A stretch of DNA of 64,000 nt from JAGVPT01 sp964642725. Lineage in GTDB: Bacteria > Bacteroidota > Ignavibacteria > UBA10030 > UBA8401. Location of the stretch: the NCBI GenBank assembly GCA_964642725.1, contig CAZXQG010000009.1, positions 27,568-91,567 of the forward strand, in the 5' to 3' direction. The notes under the pieces were generated by a model. That model ran no database searches. It saw only the letters and a program-made list of their open reading frames with translations, and was not told where the DNA came from. Of the stretch, positions 1-9,316 are shown one piece after another (the first letter of the stretch is position 1; the number at the start of each line of letters is the position of its first letter). The position numbers and the translations under genes are program-made.

Positions 1-722
1 GTGCACAAAGCCGAGATGCCGAACGATACCGGCTCAAACGCAAGCACAAAGAAATAATACTGCACTAAGATGACGATATAGAATAGTATTGTCAGGGAAA
101 GCAAGACCCGTGCTTGACGGCGGTGAAACACGTCTTTCATGAAAAGAAAAGCTGAAACGGCTCGATACTTCTGAAATCTATGAAGCAATGCGCGCAAGAT
201 CTTCTTCAAGAGGTCGGGATAGAGAATAACGATGAGAAATACAATGACAATTGCCATTACAAGTACTGACAGCCAAGGTGCCCAATAGTGAGGCAGGTAT
301 ATCGCAAAAAAAATCCATGCCCCGACGACTCCGGCAATGACCGTGATCGCCAGGATATATAATCTATCAATGATACTGACTGCCAGAACTTGAATCGCCT
401 GTAAAGAAGACAATGTTACCATCCTCCCGCCATGTTCTCCCACTTGGCCCGGTGTAAAGAAGCCGGCTGAGAATCCTATGAAGAGAGAAGAAAAGATATC
501 TTTATCTGAAATCCCGCTGCCGATTAATCTCACGAGATACCGCCAGCGCAAGAATTGCAGCCCTGTGTTTGCCACGACCAACACCGCGCCAATTATCAGA
601 TAGACGACGTTTGCATGAAGAACGGATTCGCGCAACGCCTTAACGTCAATGTACAGCACAAGCGCGACCATCAGCCCGATGCCAATAAGGAGTTTCAAGG
701 CCACTGCAATTGTAGGATTCAC
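1..722 (-). CDS. Flippase-like integral membrane protein (UPF0104 / LPG synthase TM-domain family), partial
   Basis: The minus-strand reading frame from GTG at 722 runs open to the window edge for about 240 residues, so the C-terminus is missing. The product is almost wholly hydrophobic, with about six visible membrane segments. The stretch FTPGQVGEHGGR near residue 88 matches the TPGxxGExxR signature of the lysylphosphatidylglycerol-synthase transmembrane family, whose members are thought to move or modify lipids. The start is not certain: no in-frame ATG exists near the upstream gene's stop, and GTG at 722 gives a normal positively flanked first helix. It follows the glycosyltransferase with a short gap, so the two probably act together on an envelope lipid or glycolipid. 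The substrate cannot be told from sequence. Confidence 0.75.
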   Translation of the reverse strand, partial: MNPTIAVALKLLIGIGLMVALVLYIDVKALRESVLHANVVYLIIGAVLVVANTGLQFLRWRYLVRLIGSGISDKDIFSSLFIGFSAGFFTPGQVGEHGGRMVTLSSLQAIQVLAVSIIDRLYILAITVIAGVVGAWIFFAIYLPHYWAPWLSVLVMAIVIVFLIVILYPDLLKKILRALLHRFQKYRAVSAFLFMKDVFHRRQARVLLSLTILFYIVILVQYYFFVLAFEPVSFGISALC

Positions 723-754
723 ACGAAAATTTCTAATTTTATTAATCGTCTCTT

Positions 755-1888
755 CTATGATTTGGTTCCTTTCCAGCTGATAGAACCGAAAAAACCAAGA
801 GGGCCGATAAATGAATTGTAGACAACTGAAGCAACTTCTAACGGGACGACTGACCGGCGCAAACGAGAGTCGCCGAAGAGGGCAGAGCCTCTATAAAAAA
901 TCACGCTATCAATGATAAATTTTGCGACCAGCGCCGGTATTCCAATCGATGGAACAAACAAAAGAAAAAGAAATGCGAGCGCGTTATAGGAGTGGAGCAG
1001 GCCGAAGACAATTTTCATTCGGAGGGGATAGAATGCGGCGGCCGAGAAGTGCCTTCTTTGCTGGTTGATAAAAGAATCCAGAGAGGTAGGAGCAATGGTC
1101 TCAACACTGCTTTCCCGCGAAAGCATATATCGTATTTTCCAGCGAGTTTCTTTTTGGACGAGCTGGATAAAAAGATCATCGTCGCCGCTGACGGAATGCT
1201 TTATTTTTTCATAGCCGTTGACTTCCAGAAAGACGCTTTTACGATACGCAAGATTCCTTCCGGTGCACAGATATGCATTATCCAACCCAATGGCCGCCGC
1301 AGCGCCGACGGAATTTTTTATTTCAAGATAGCGAAGAAAGAAATCACTCCAGCGCGCGAAGAACGTCTTTGGGAACCTTTGTTCGATCGGAGAATATCCC
1401 GCAACAAGGCCGACATCCGGCAGAAATTCCTTGGCAAGCGACGAAAGCCAATCTGAATGAGTGATACAATCGGCATCAGTGAAGGCGAGGATGTCGTAAC
1501 GGCTTTCTTTGATTGCCTTATCGAGCGCATTTTTTTTCGGAGGGAGGTCGGATGAAATTTGGCTTACCGTAACAAGTGTGACGTTTGAATACCTATGTTG
1601 ATAGTTTCTTACAATTGCGGCAGTTCCATCGGTTGAACGATCGTCGGCGATGATAATTTCGAAGAGCTCGCTCGGATAATTTTGCTGGACGAGCGATTGG
1701 AGACATCGGCCGATGTTAGATTCTTCATTTCTTGCGGCAACGATGATGGAAATCGGCGGCTTTTCCGCAGAGGATACTTTTTGAAGAAAAAGGAGTTTTT
1801 TCAGTCCTCGTAGCAAAAGGAAATTCAGGGCGCCGTAGCTTGTGAAAAGAATGCTCAAAAGCAGGTCGAAAACAATTTCGAGACTCAT
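755..1888 (-). CDS. Membrane-anchored family 2 glycosyltransferase
   Basis: A 377-residue protein with an N-terminal membrane helix (residues 3-28), a GT-A catalytic domain (about 45-290) and hydrophobic C-terminal segments. Visible GT2 motifs are ISIIVAARNEE at the start of the nucleotide-sugar fold, DDRSTDGT near residue 82, the metal-binding FTDADC near 136 and QQRRH near 280, which resembles the QxxRW acceptor motif of processive and lipid-linked GT2 enzymes. It should transfer a sugar from a nucleotide donor to a membrane acceptor at the inner leaflet. The longer start at 1912 adds eight residues; ATG at 1888 puts the helix at the N-terminus and is preferred. The flippase-like gene downstream suggests a shared glycolipid or polysaccharide role. 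Confidence 0.85.
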   Translation of the reverse strand: MSLEIVFDLLLSILFTSYGALNFLLLRGLKKLLFLQKVSSAEKPPISIIVAARNEESNIGRCLQSLVQQNYPSELFEIIIADDRSTDGTAAIVRNYQHRYSNVTLVTVSQISSDLPPKKNALDKAIKESRYDILAFTDADCITHSDWLSSLAKEFLPDVGLVAGYSPIEQRFPKTFFARWSDFFLRYLEIKNSVGAAAAIGLDNAYLCTGRNLAYRKSVFLEVNGYEKIKHSVSGDDDLFIQLVQKETRWKIRYMLSRESSVETIAPTSLDSFINQQRRHFSAAAFYPLRMKIVFGLLHSYNALAFLFLLFVPSIGIPALVAKFIIDSVIFYRGSALFGDSRLRRSVVPLEVASVVYNSFIGPLGFFGSISWKGTKS

Positions 1889-1999
1889 AGTGTAAGAAAA
1901 TACACAAATCACACTTTCAATGCAATCAAAGTTTGATTGCGCGACTGCCTTGCTTCTGCGACTGTTTTGGAGTATATTTTCAAAACTTCCAAATCATTC

Positions 2000-2635
2000 A
2001 TGGAACATCTCGTTATCGGAATCGCCGGCGGAACAGGCTCGGGGAAGACGACTGTTACGCAAAAAATTCTGGAACGGCTTCGCGTCCAGGACAGCGTAGT
2101 AGTTATCCAGCACGATTCATACTATAAAGACATTTCCGCATATCCCGGGCTGACGCCGGAAAAGATCAATTTTGACCATCCCGATTCCCTGGAAACGTCG
2201 CTGTTGGTACGACACATACGGGATTTGAAACGAGAAATTCCCGTTGACCAGCCGATCTACAACTTCACGACGCATTCGCGCATGAAAGAGTCTCGTCGCC
2301 TGGAACCAAAAGATATAATCATTATTGAGGGTATTCTTATTTTTATCGAGAGGGAACTGCGCGAATTAATGGACATCAAGATTTTTGTCGACACCGACGC
2401 CGATGAACGCCTGCTTCGCCGCATACGCCGGGACATTATGGATCGCGGCCGGTCGATCGATTCAGTCATGAACCAATATGTCTCAACCGTCAAGCCGATG
2501 CATCTTGAATTCGTCGAGCCGAGCAAGCATTGGGCCGACATCATCGTGCCGCGCGGAGGCGACAACCTCGTCGCCATCGATATGATAGCCGTGAAAATTG
2601 AAACCATGTTACGAAATAAACACAATCTATCTTAA
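2000..2635 (+). CDS. udk: Uridine kinase
   Basis: Phosphorylates uridine and cytidine to UMP and CMP in pyrimidine salvage, in the cytoplasm. The 211-residue product begins MEHLVIGIAGGTGSGKTT, a P-loop at residues 9-16, and has QHDSYYKD, YNFTTHSR and EGILIF, all typical of Udk. The in-frame ATG at 1937 would add 21 residues not seen in the family, and the region before 2000 looks like a leader, so 2000 is chosen. The length equals the usual 205-215 residues. Divergent from the glycosyltransferase upstream. Nothing unusual in the active site. Confidence 0.93.
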   Translation: MEHLVIGIAGGTGSGKTTVTQKILERLRVQDSVVVIQHDSYYKDISAYPGLTPEKINFDHPDSLETSLLVRHIRDLKREIPVDQPIYNFTTHSRMKESRRLEPKDIIIIEGILIFIERELRELMDIKIFVDTDADERLLRRIRRDIMDRGRSIDSVMNQYVSTVKPMHLEFVEPSKHWADIIVPRGGDNLVAIDMIAVKIETMLRNKHNLS

Positions 2636-2658
2636 AAACCTTTATGAAGGAGAATCCT

Positions 2659-3441
2659 ATGTCAGATGAGACAAAAAAAGCGGCGGCGCCAACACAATGG
2701 AAATGGGTCGTTATTGGAGTCGTGGTCGGGGTAGTGATCATCGGCGGCTCGTTTTTCATTGTTGCCCCGACGTTTCACAGCACGGCGATTCAATCGCTCG
2801 TTCTGTTAATCGGTTTCGTAGTGACGGGCGCCGTTGTCGGTTATTTCTCACCCGGTGTCACTATCAAAGAAGCATTGTACGCCGGGCTCATTTTGATGCT
2901 TCTCTTTGGCCTGATTTTTACCACGACGCCGTGGGGTGCAGGGCAAAGCGCGCAAATGATTCTCCTTCTTCTCGTGTTCAGCGGAATCCTCTCTCAAGCC
3001 GGAGCATGGATGGGCGAAAAACTGCAGGGAAGTTTTGAAAAGAAAGACGGCACAGCAAAGGATGATGTCGGGTTCCAATGGAAATGGGTTTTTGCCGGAC
3101 TCGCTCTTGGATTAGTCCTTAATGTCATGTTTGTTTTTCTCCTTGCTCCACTTTTCAATATCGATTTAAGTCTTATTCATATTGCGTTCTCAGCGAGTTT
3201 CATCGTTCTTGGGTTTATCATCGGCTACAAATCGCCTGGAGTTACTTTGAAAGAACCCGCCGTTGCCGGCGCTATTGCAGTCATCGGAGAGTGGTTGTTT
3301 ATCGAGTACGGAATTCAATTACCGGTGCCGGTCGGCTATATTGCATTCGGTGTTGTTGAGGGATTCTTGCTGACGCTCTTTGGAGCGTGGCTTGGCGAGC
3401 GGTACCAGCTTGCAAAAGAATCCAAAGAAATTGCCGGTTAA
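2659..3441 (+). CDS. Membrane protein with two tandem homologous halves
   Basis: A 260-residue protein of unknown function. AAGGAG at 2647-2652 places the start at ATG 2659, not at the in-frame ATG 2644. The sequence is two copies of a roughly 120-residue unit. Each opens with QWKW followed by a glycine and valine rich membrane helix, continues with GYxSPGVTxKE, and closes with GAWxGE. Each half seems to have about four membrane helices, giving eight in all. A charged linker (EKKDGTAKDD) separates the halves. The arrangement suggests gene duplication and fusion of a small four-helix protein, as in many pseudo-symmetric transporters. I recognise no named family. It sits between udk and a BNR-repeat gene without obvious functional tie. 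Confidence 0.8.
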   Translation: MSDETKKAAAPTQWKWVVIGVVVGVVIIGGSFFIVAPTFHSTAIQSLVLLIGFVVTGAVVGYFSPGVTIKEALYAGLILMLLFGLIFTTTPWGAGQSAQMILLLLVFSGILSQAGAWMGEKLQGSFEKKDGTAKDDVGFQWKWVFAGLALGLVLNVMFVFLLAPLFNIDLSLIHIAFSASFIVLGFIIGYKSPGVTLKEPAVAGAIAVIGEWLFIEYGIQLPVPVGYIAFGVVEGFLLTLFGAWLGERYQLAKESKEIAG

Positions 3442-3514
3442 TTTTTCTCGAGTGATGAAATAGAATTCTCTTTTTGCTAAACCAATTTTTTGATGAAGCT
3501 TTGGGAGATACCAT

Positions 3515-4603
3515 ATGGCCAGGAGAAAAGTATACGTGTTAGTGGGGACTCATAAGGGTGCTTTCATTTTTTCAAGCGACGAAGGCCGCAAGAAGTGGAC
3601 CATAAAGGGACCGCTTTTGAAAGGTGCCGATGTCAATGAAATCATCTTGGATACAAGGCAAGAACCGACGGTATATGCCTGTGCAAACTCATACTGGTGG
3701 GGACCGAACGTCCACAAAAGCAAAGATTTTGGAAAAACATGGAAACAATCTGACTCCGGCATCAAGTTTGACGAAAAGTCGGGGAAAACCATTGCGCGTG
3801 TATGGCACGTTTCAACGGGTTTACCAAGTGAGCCGAAAGTTTTATACGCTGGAGCGGACCCCGGTGCATTGTTTAAATCGGACGACGGCGGTCAGAATTG
3901 GAAAGAGGTAGAAAGTCTTTCAAATCACCCTTCGAGACAGAAGTGGACGCCCGGCGCCGGAGGGTTGATGGTTCATTGCTCTTGCATCGACCCAAACAGT
4001 TCAAAGAAAATGTTTGTGGGGATTTCAGCTGCGGGCGTCTTTTGCAGTGAAGACGGCGGACTATCATGGGAAGCAAGGAATAAAGGTGTGCTTGCCGATT
4101 TTCTCCCGGAGAAATATCCGGAAGTCGGCCAATGCACCCACCATCTCGACTTTAATCCGTTAAAGCCGAATGTTTTATATCAGCAGAATCATTGCGGCGT
4201 CTACCGGAGCGACAACGAAGGGAAAGATTGGATTGACATCAGCGAAGGGCTGCCGTCTCGGTTTGGATTTCCGCTCCAGGTTCATCCGCACGACCCTGAC
4301 ACGATTTACGTTATCCCGGAGCAAGGTGCTGAGTTTCGGGGACCAGTGGACGGAAAATTCGGCGTTTTTCGGAGCACAAATCGAGGCGGACGCTGGAAGA
4401 AATTGACGAAGGGTTTGCCGACCCGGAACATGTTTGCGCATGTTCATCGTCAAGGGATGGCAGCGGATCACTGCGACAAAAGCGGAATTTACGTCGGCAC
4501 GAGCGGCGGTCAGATTCTGTTTAGTCGAAACGAAGGAAATTCCTGGCATCTCTTAGCTGACTGGCTGCCGGCAATTTATTCCGTTCGGACTGCCATAGTT
4601 TGA
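3515..4603 (+). CDS. BNR/sialidase-like beta-propeller protein (VPS10-type repeats)
   Basis: A 362-residue protein built of repeats with Asp-box character: SSDEGRKKW, SKDFGKTWKQSD, SDDGGQNWKE, SEDGGLSWEA, SDNEGKDWID, STNRGGRWKK and SRNEGNSWH. These S-x-D-x-G-x-x-W turns mark sialidase and sortilin-type propellers, with about seven blades here. No signal peptide is visible, so it is probably cytoplasmic. The arginine triad and nucleophile of true sialidases are not evident, so hydrolase activity should not be assumed; related proteins are annotated as exo-alpha-sialidase or photosystem-stability-like factors by fold only. GGGAG lies about 10 bp before ATG 3515. It stands alone, with a repeat element downstream. 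Confidence 0.8.
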   Translation: MARRKVYVLVGTHKGAFIFSSDEGRKKWTIKGPLLKGADVNEIILDTRQEPTVYACANSYWWGPNVHKSKDFGKTWKQSDSGIKFDEKSGKTIARVWHVSTGLPSEPKVLYAGADPGALFKSDDGGQNWKEVESLSNHPSRQKWTPGAGGLMVHCSCIDPNSSKKMFVGISAAGVFCSEDGGLSWEARNKGVLADFLPEKYPEVGQCTHHLDFNPLKPNVLYQQNHCGVYRSDNEGKDWIDISEGLPSRFGFPLQVHPHDPDTIYVIPEQGAEFRGPVDGKFGVFRSTNRGGRWKKLTKGLPTRNMFAHVHRQGMAADHCDKSGIYVGTSGGQILFSRNEGNSWHLLADWLPAIYSVRTAIV

Positions 4604-4647
4604 TTGATTGACGGGCCTGCCGGAAAAATAGCGACGCTTTATCGCAA

Positions 4648-4722
4648 CTGTCAGACACCTTATTCGGGAAATCGTTGCATGTTGAAGTCTCTGGGAAGAT
4701 AAATCGAAAAGGTGTCCGGCAG
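4648..4722. repeat. Palindromic repeat family A, copy 1 (75 bp)
   Basis: The ends are inverted repeats: CTGTCAGACACCTT at 4648-4661 and AAGGTGTCCGGCAG at 4709-4722, with two mismatches. The reverse complement of the right part of the 26101-26177 element matches this copy for about 45 bases (GACACCTTATxCGGGAAA followed by ATGTTGAA), so the two are copies in opposite orientation. No coding potential. The size and structure fit a REP-like or miniature inverted-repeat element. It lies in the 211-bp gap before the M16 peptidase. Confidence 0.75.
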
Positions 4723-4814
4723 AACCCCAAATGGTACCACTCCCAGTGTTGATTATCTTTGCAAAATCGCTTATATTTGAAAAGTTTTAACTTTGCCACC
4801 ATGTCAACAATCGA

Positions 4815-6089
4815 ATGCCAAACCGAATCCACAAAATTTCTTCTAAAGAAATCTCTGCAACATATCAAAAGACTGTTCTTCCCAACGGCATTAGGATTGT
4901 CAGCGAAGAAATCTCCCACGTAAAATCCATTTCCATCGGCGTTTGGATTGATTCAGGTTCTCGAAACGAGACCGAGTCGACGAACGGTGTTTCCCATTTT
5001 CTCGAACACATGGTGTTCAAAGGGACCGAAAACCGGTCAACGCAGCAAATCGCGCGGAGCCTTGAATCGGTCGGCGGTTACTTGAACGCGTTTACGACGA
5101 AAGAGCATACGTGCTATTATGCACGCGTGTTGGATGAGTTCACCGAACTTGCCGTTGACGTCCTTGCCGACCTTGTTCAGTTTCCGCTTTTTCCGGAAAA
5201 GGAGATTGAAAAAGAGAAGTTAGTTATTCTTGAAGAGCTGAAAAATGCCGAGGATGATCCTGACGATCTTATCCACGATTATTTTGAAACGAGCATTTAT
5301 GCCGGCCACAGTCTCCGTTTTCCCGTTCTTGGGTCTGCGAAGAATGTTTCCTCATTTAAGCGGAAAGATCTAACCGGTTATGTTCGTGAACGGTACACTT
5401 CCGGGAATATTGTGGTTGCCGCCGCCGGAAGTTTTCCACACCGGAAGTTTGTCGATCTTGTCCAGAAGTATTTTACATTGTATCGGAAATCCTCCGCTCA
5501 GCCCCAAGAATCGAAGATTTCCCGGACCAGGAAGCACACGCAGGAATTTCAAAAGCCAATTCAGCAGGCGCACATTTGCACAGGCACCGTCGGATACAGC
5601 GTTCATAGCAAACATCGCTTTCCGTCGCTGGTCATGAACACGCTGCTCGGTGATGGCATGAGTTCGCGGTTGTTCCAGAACATTCGCGAGCGGTACGGTT
5701 TCGCGTATTCGGTCTATTCATTCCTTAACATGCTGCGTGACACGGGCTCATTTGGAGTATACCTTGGAACAGACAAGAAGCATATCCAGCAAGCCCTTGA
5801 TTTAGTCTTTGCTGAACTCCGTTCGCTTAGAACTAAGCCAATTCCTAAAGCTGAATTGCAGCGCACGAAAGCGCAGTTGAAAGGAAGCATGCTCCTTGGC
5901 CTCGAAAGCACTTCAGCCCGGATGATGCGTTTGGGAACCGGAGAATTGTATTTTGGCGAGTTTACTGAATTAGAAACGATTTCGCGGGAAATCGATTCTG
6001 TATCGGTGGACGATGTTTCCGAAGTTGCGCAACAGCTAATTAAGGAAGACTCTTTTTCTACAATAATTTTTGCACCGGCTAAGAATTAA
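4815..6089 (+). CDS. M16 family zinc metallopeptidase (processing-peptidase-like)
   Basis: A 424-residue single-chain M16B peptidase. The zinc and catalytic motif HxxEH is present as HFLEHMVFKG near residue 64, with the third zinc ligand glutamate expected in the downstream ENEL-like helix (EEKLVILEELKNAEDDP region). The C-terminal M16_C half (about 180-360) contains GDGMSSRLFQNIRERYGFAYSV cut to its usual R-Y dyad used for substrate binding. Such proteins are thought to degrade or process short peptides; the exact substrate is unknown. No signal peptide is seen, so cytoplasmic. The start has no strong Shine-Dalgarno. Followed after 28 bp by an aminotransferase gene. Confidence 0.9.
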   Translation: MPNRIHKISSKEISATYQKTVLPNGIRIVSEEISHVKSISIGVWIDSGSRNETESTNGVSHFLEHMVFKGTENRSTQQIARSLESVGGYLNAFTTKEHTCYYARVLDEFTELAVDVLADLVQFPLFPEKEIEKEKLVILEELKNAEDDPDDLIHDYFETSIYAGHSLRFPVLGSAKNVSSFKRKDLTGYVRERYTSGNIVVAAAGSFPHRKFVDLVQKYFTLYRKSSAQPQESKISRTRKHTQEFQKPIQQAHICTGTVGYSVHSKHRFPSLVMNTLLGDGMSSRLFQNIRERYGFAYSVYSFLNMLRDTGSFGVYLGTDKKHIQQALDLVFAELRSLRTKPIPKAELQRTKAQLKGSMLLGLESTSARMMRLGTGELYFGEFTELETISREIDSVSVDDVSEVAQQLIKEDSFSTIIFAPAKN

Positions 6090-6117
6090 CCTATCGTTGG
6101 TTCAGAGATAAGGACGC

Positions 6118-7566
6118 ATGATTACAACGCGAGATTTAAATTCAGATTTGTTGAGCGCGGAGTATGCCGTTCGCGGGCCTATTGTGAACCGGGCTCAGCA
6201 GCTTGAAGAGCAGGGAAGAAAGATTATTTATTGCAACATTGGAAACCCGCAAGCGTTGAAGCAAAAGCCGCTGACATACCTTCGTCAGATCCTGAGTCTC
6301 GTCGAATATCCGGATTTATTGCGACACAAAGACTCGACGGCGCTTTATCCTGCCGATGTCTTGGAAAAAGCAAAATGGATTCTCGCTCAGCATCCCCACG
6401 GAACGGGCGCGTATACCCAGAGTGCAGGAATTCCATTCATCAGAAAAGCAGTTGCCGAGTTCATTCAACGGCGCGATGGAATTCCTTCGAACACTGATCA
6501 CATTATTCTCACGGACGGGGCGAGCAAAGGAGTGCAATCATTGCTGCTCGCGTTGATCAAGGATTCGAATGACGGAGTGATGATTCCTATTCCGCAGTAT
6601 CCTCTCTATAGTGCGACGATTGCTTTATATGGCGGAAAGCAGATCGGTTATTTTCTGGATGAAGAGAACCGCTGGCAATTGAGCGAGAGGGCGCTGACGG
6701 AAAGCATTACCGAAGCGGTTCGCCGCGGAATCCATCCGGTTGCCATTGCCGTTATCAACCCAGGCAACCCGACCGGTGCCGTCCTTTCGTATGAGAATAT
6801 CAGAATGATCGTTGACTTCGCGCGCAAACACCGTCTAACGATTTTGGCTGACGAGGTCTACCAGGAAAATGTATACGGAAAAGAATGCAAGTTTTATTCT
6901 TTCGCGAAAGTACTGCACGACATGCACGAACGAGATGTTTCCCTTATCAGCTTTCATTCAGTGTCGAAAGGTTTGCTGGGTGAATGCGGCCATCGCGGCG
7001 GTTATGCCGAATTCCGGAATATTCCGGATGAGGTGTTGTCGGAACTCGTTAAGCTGCAGTCAATCAGTTTGTGTTCCAACGTTCCCGGACAAATTGCAAC
7101 ATACGTGATGGTTTCTCCTCCGCGGCCCGATGAAGAAAGCTACGAACTCTATACACGTGAATTGAATTCTGTTTTCTCTGAGCTAAAATTAAAGGCGGAG
7201 ATGCTTGGTAGTCAAATCAACGGAATCAAAGGGATGTCGGTGACGATTCCGGATGGTGCGATGTATGCATTCGTGAAGTTTGAGCTTCCATCGGACCCCC
7301 ACATTGACGTACAGGCGATGTCGGTCGAACAGCAGCGCGAATATGAGGCCAAGCGCGACACGGAATACTGCCTTGCATTTCTTGAAGAAACCGGCATTTG
7401 TGTCGTTCCGGGTTCGGGCTTCGGTCAAGTTCCCGGTACGCTTCATTTTAGGACGACGTTTCTTCCGCCGAGAGATGAAATTGAAGAGGTCGCCGTGAAG
7501 CTGAAAACATTCCACGAGAGGTATTGTGAAAAACTCGCACACGCCGAAGAAAAAGTCGTCTCATAG
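6118..7566 (+). CDS. Alanine aminotransferase-type PLP enzyme
   Basis: A class I/II aminotransferase of 482 residues, longer than aspartate aminotransferases and with the N-terminal features of the eukaryote-like alanine transaminase group: IYCNIGNPQA near residue 40 and LVEYPDLL shortly after. The PLP lysine lies in FHSVSKGLLGECGHRGGY, almost the signature seen in animal and plant ALT. NPGNPTGAV supplies the pyridoxal-ring aspartate region and the C-terminal arginine lies in HFRTTFLP. It likely interconverts alanine plus 2-oxoglutarate with pyruvate plus glutamate. It is followed by nuoG after 43 bp, possibly in the same transcript. Substrate choice is inferred from motif similarity. Confidence 0.87.
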   Translation: MITTRDLNSDLLSAEYAVRGPIVNRAQQLEEQGRKIIYCNIGNPQALKQKPLTYLRQILSLVEYPDLLRHKDSTALYPADVLEKAKWILAQHPHGTGAYTQSAGIPFIRKAVAEFIQRRDGIPSNTDHIILTDGASKGVQSLLLALIKDSNDGVMIPIPQYPLYSATIALYGGKQIGYFLDEENRWQLSERALTESITEAVRRGIHPVAIAVINPGNPTGAVLSYENIRMIVDFARKHRLTILADEVYQENVYGKECKFYSFAKVLHDMHERDVSLISFHSVSKGLLGECGHRGGYAEFRNIPDEVLSELVKLQSISLCSNVPGQIATYVMVSPPRPDEESYELYTRELNSVFSELKLKAEMLGSQINGIKGMSVTIPDGAMYAFVKFELPSDPHIDVQAMSVEQQREYEAKRDTEYCLAFLEETGICVVPGSGFGQVPGTLHFRTTFLPPRDEIEEVAVKLKTFHERYCEKLAHAEEKVVS

Positions 7567-7609
7567 TAGCGCTCAGCAGAAATCCAAAAGAACAAACGTT
7601 TAGACAGCG

Positions 7610-9283
7610 ATGGCAAAAATCACAATAGATGGAAATCAATTCGAGGTTGACAGCAAGAGGACAGTTATAGAAGCCGCCAGGGAGAACGGCATCTCCATCC
7701 CGCATTTCTGCTGGCATCCGAAACTTTCCGTGTCGGGTAATTGCAGGATGTGTTTGGTTGAAGTTGAGAAAATGCCGAAGCTTGCGATCGCATGTTCGAC
7801 GCAGGTAGCAGAGGGAATGGTTGTTCATACAAAAAACGACCGCGTTATTAATGCGCGTGAAGCGGTCATGGAATTTCTTCTTATCAACCATCCCCTCGAT
7901 TGCCCTATTTGCGACGAAGCGGGCGAGTGCAAGCTTCAGGATTATGCATACAAGCACAGTTCCGGCTACAGCCGGTTTCAAGAGGACAAAGTCCACAAAC
8001 CGAAGCGTGTCGAGATCGGTCCGCGAGTGATGTTTGATGCTGAACGATGTATCCTTTGTTCGCGCTGCGTTCGTTTTTGCGACGAAGTCGCCGGCGTTCA
8101 TCAATTGCAGTTTGTCGAACGCGGCGACCATACAGTGATTGAGACGTTTCCCGGCGAGTCGCTTGACAACCCGTATTCGATGAATGTTGTAGACATTTGC
8201 CCCGTCGGTGCTCTGACCAATCGCGATTTCCGGTTCAAAGCGCGCGTGTGGGAGATGTCGTTTACGGAGAGCGTGTGTCAAGGATGCGCCCGCGGATGTA
8301 ATATTGAAGTCGGCGTTCGCAATAATGAAATACTCCGGCTTACGCCGCGACGCAACGAGGAGGTCAACAGCTACTGGATGTGCGACCATGGAAGGATGGA
8401 CACATTTAAGTCTGTCAATGCAGGGACGCGCATAAAGGCTCCTATGGTTCGGAGAGACGCTGTGTTGGTCGAGGTCGATTGGGATGAAGCGATTGCAAAG
8501 CTTGCATCGGAATTGAAATCGTTCAAGAAATCAGAAGTTGCCGTTCTCGGCTCGGCTTTTGCGACGAATGAAGACAACTATGCTTTTCAGAGGTTTGCGA
8601 AGGAAATTTTGGGGACAAAGAATATAGATTTCATGCCTCACATTATTGAAGGGGACGAAGACAAGATTTTGATTCGTGCCGATAAGACACCGAACAGCAT
8701 CGGAGCGAAAGCAGTCGGCGTTGCTCCGGCCGAAGGGGGAATGGGTTTCCAGGAAATTATTCGCGCCATTAAAGAAGGGAAAATTAAGGCTCTCTATGCT
8801 CTCGAAGACGACATTGCAGCTGCACCGGAGATAGCCGATGCCCTCGCGAAGCTTGAATTTTTTGCCGTTCATGCATCAAACGAATCTACGACAACGGACC
8901 TTGCCGATGTTGTACTGGCAAGCTCAACGTTCGCTGAAAAAAACGGGACGGTAACAAATTTCCAGGAGAGGGTCCAGCGTATTCGGCCTGCTGTAACGAC
9001 GCTTGAACAAGATCGTGCACTGGATGGGTTCGAGACAAGCCGGTGGGACAGATTTGCTGCGCCGAATGACAGCTGGGGAAAAGGGCCGCGCCGCGATGCA
9101 CGCCCGTCGTGGAAGATTGTTACAATCCTCGCCATGCTGATGGGCGCGAAATTCAAATATAATTCATCGGAAGAAGTCTTCAGCGATATCGCCCAGAAGA
9201 TTGACAGCTTCAAAGGACTATCGTATCTTAAAATTGGAAGCAAAGGCGCTCCGTTAAAAATGAAAACCGTCGTTGCAGGGTAA
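7610..9283 (+). CDS. nuoG: NADH-quinone oxidoreductase subunit G
   Basis: Peripheral-arm subunit of respiratory complex I that carries Fe-S clusters between NADH and quinone. Residues 1-80 form a 2Fe-2S ferredoxin domain (C34, C45, C48, C62). Next comes the HxxxCxxC cluster motif in HPLDCPICDEAGECKLQDY, then two 4Fe-4S motifs in CILCSRCVRFC and DICPVGAL, and CQGCARGCN of the molybdopterin-oxidoreductase-like part. At 557 residues it is shorter than the roughly 900-residue E. coli protein, with a reduced C-terminal molybdopterin-like domain. The start at ATG 7610 leaves MAKITIDG, the normal beginning. It heads nuoG-nuoH-nuoI; no other nuo genes are in the window. Confidence 0.93.
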   Translation: MAKITIDGNQFEVDSKRTVIEAARENGISIPHFCWHPKLSVSGNCRMCLVEVEKMPKLAIACSTQVAEGMVVHTKNDRVINAREAVMEFLLINHPLDCPICDEAGECKLQDYAYKHSSGYSRFQEDKVHKPKRVEIGPRVMFDAERCILCSRCVRFCDEVAGVHQLQFVERGDHTVIETFPGESLDNPYSMNVVDICPVGALTNRDFRFKARVWEMSFTESVCQGCARGCNIEVGVRNNEILRLTPRRNEEVNSYWMCDHGRMDTFKSVNAGTRIKAPMVRRDAVLVEVDWDEAIAKLASELKSFKKSEVAVLGSAFATNEDNYAFQRFAKEILGTKNIDFMPHIIEGDEDKILIRADKTPNSIGAKAVGVAPAEGGMGFQEIIRAIKEGKIKALYALEDDIAAAPEIADALAKLEFFAVHASNESTTTDLADVVLASSTFAEKNGTVTNFQERVQRIRPAVTTLEQDRALDGFETSRWDRFAAPNDSWGKGPRRDARPSWKIVTILAMLMGAKFKYNSSEEVFSDIAQKIDSFKGLSYLKIGSKGAPLKMKTVVAG

Positions 9284-9316
9284 GATTTTCCCAACTTCAC
9301 GTGGATTGCTGAAAGC

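Noticed and set aside
992..1456. Plus-strand frame of 154 residues
   Set aside because: It lies wholly within the glycosyltransferase gene on the opposite strand and shows no protein-like pattern.
4648..4722. Reading the family A repeat as a transcription terminator
   Set aside because: Arms are 47 bp apart with no T tract, and the interior is shared with the copy at 26101, so a repeat explains it better.
7448..8389. 313-residue minus-strand reading frame antisense to the aminotransferase and nuoG genes
   Set aside because: It is the complement of two clear protein genes, has no domain and an amino-acid make-up typical of an antisense frame.
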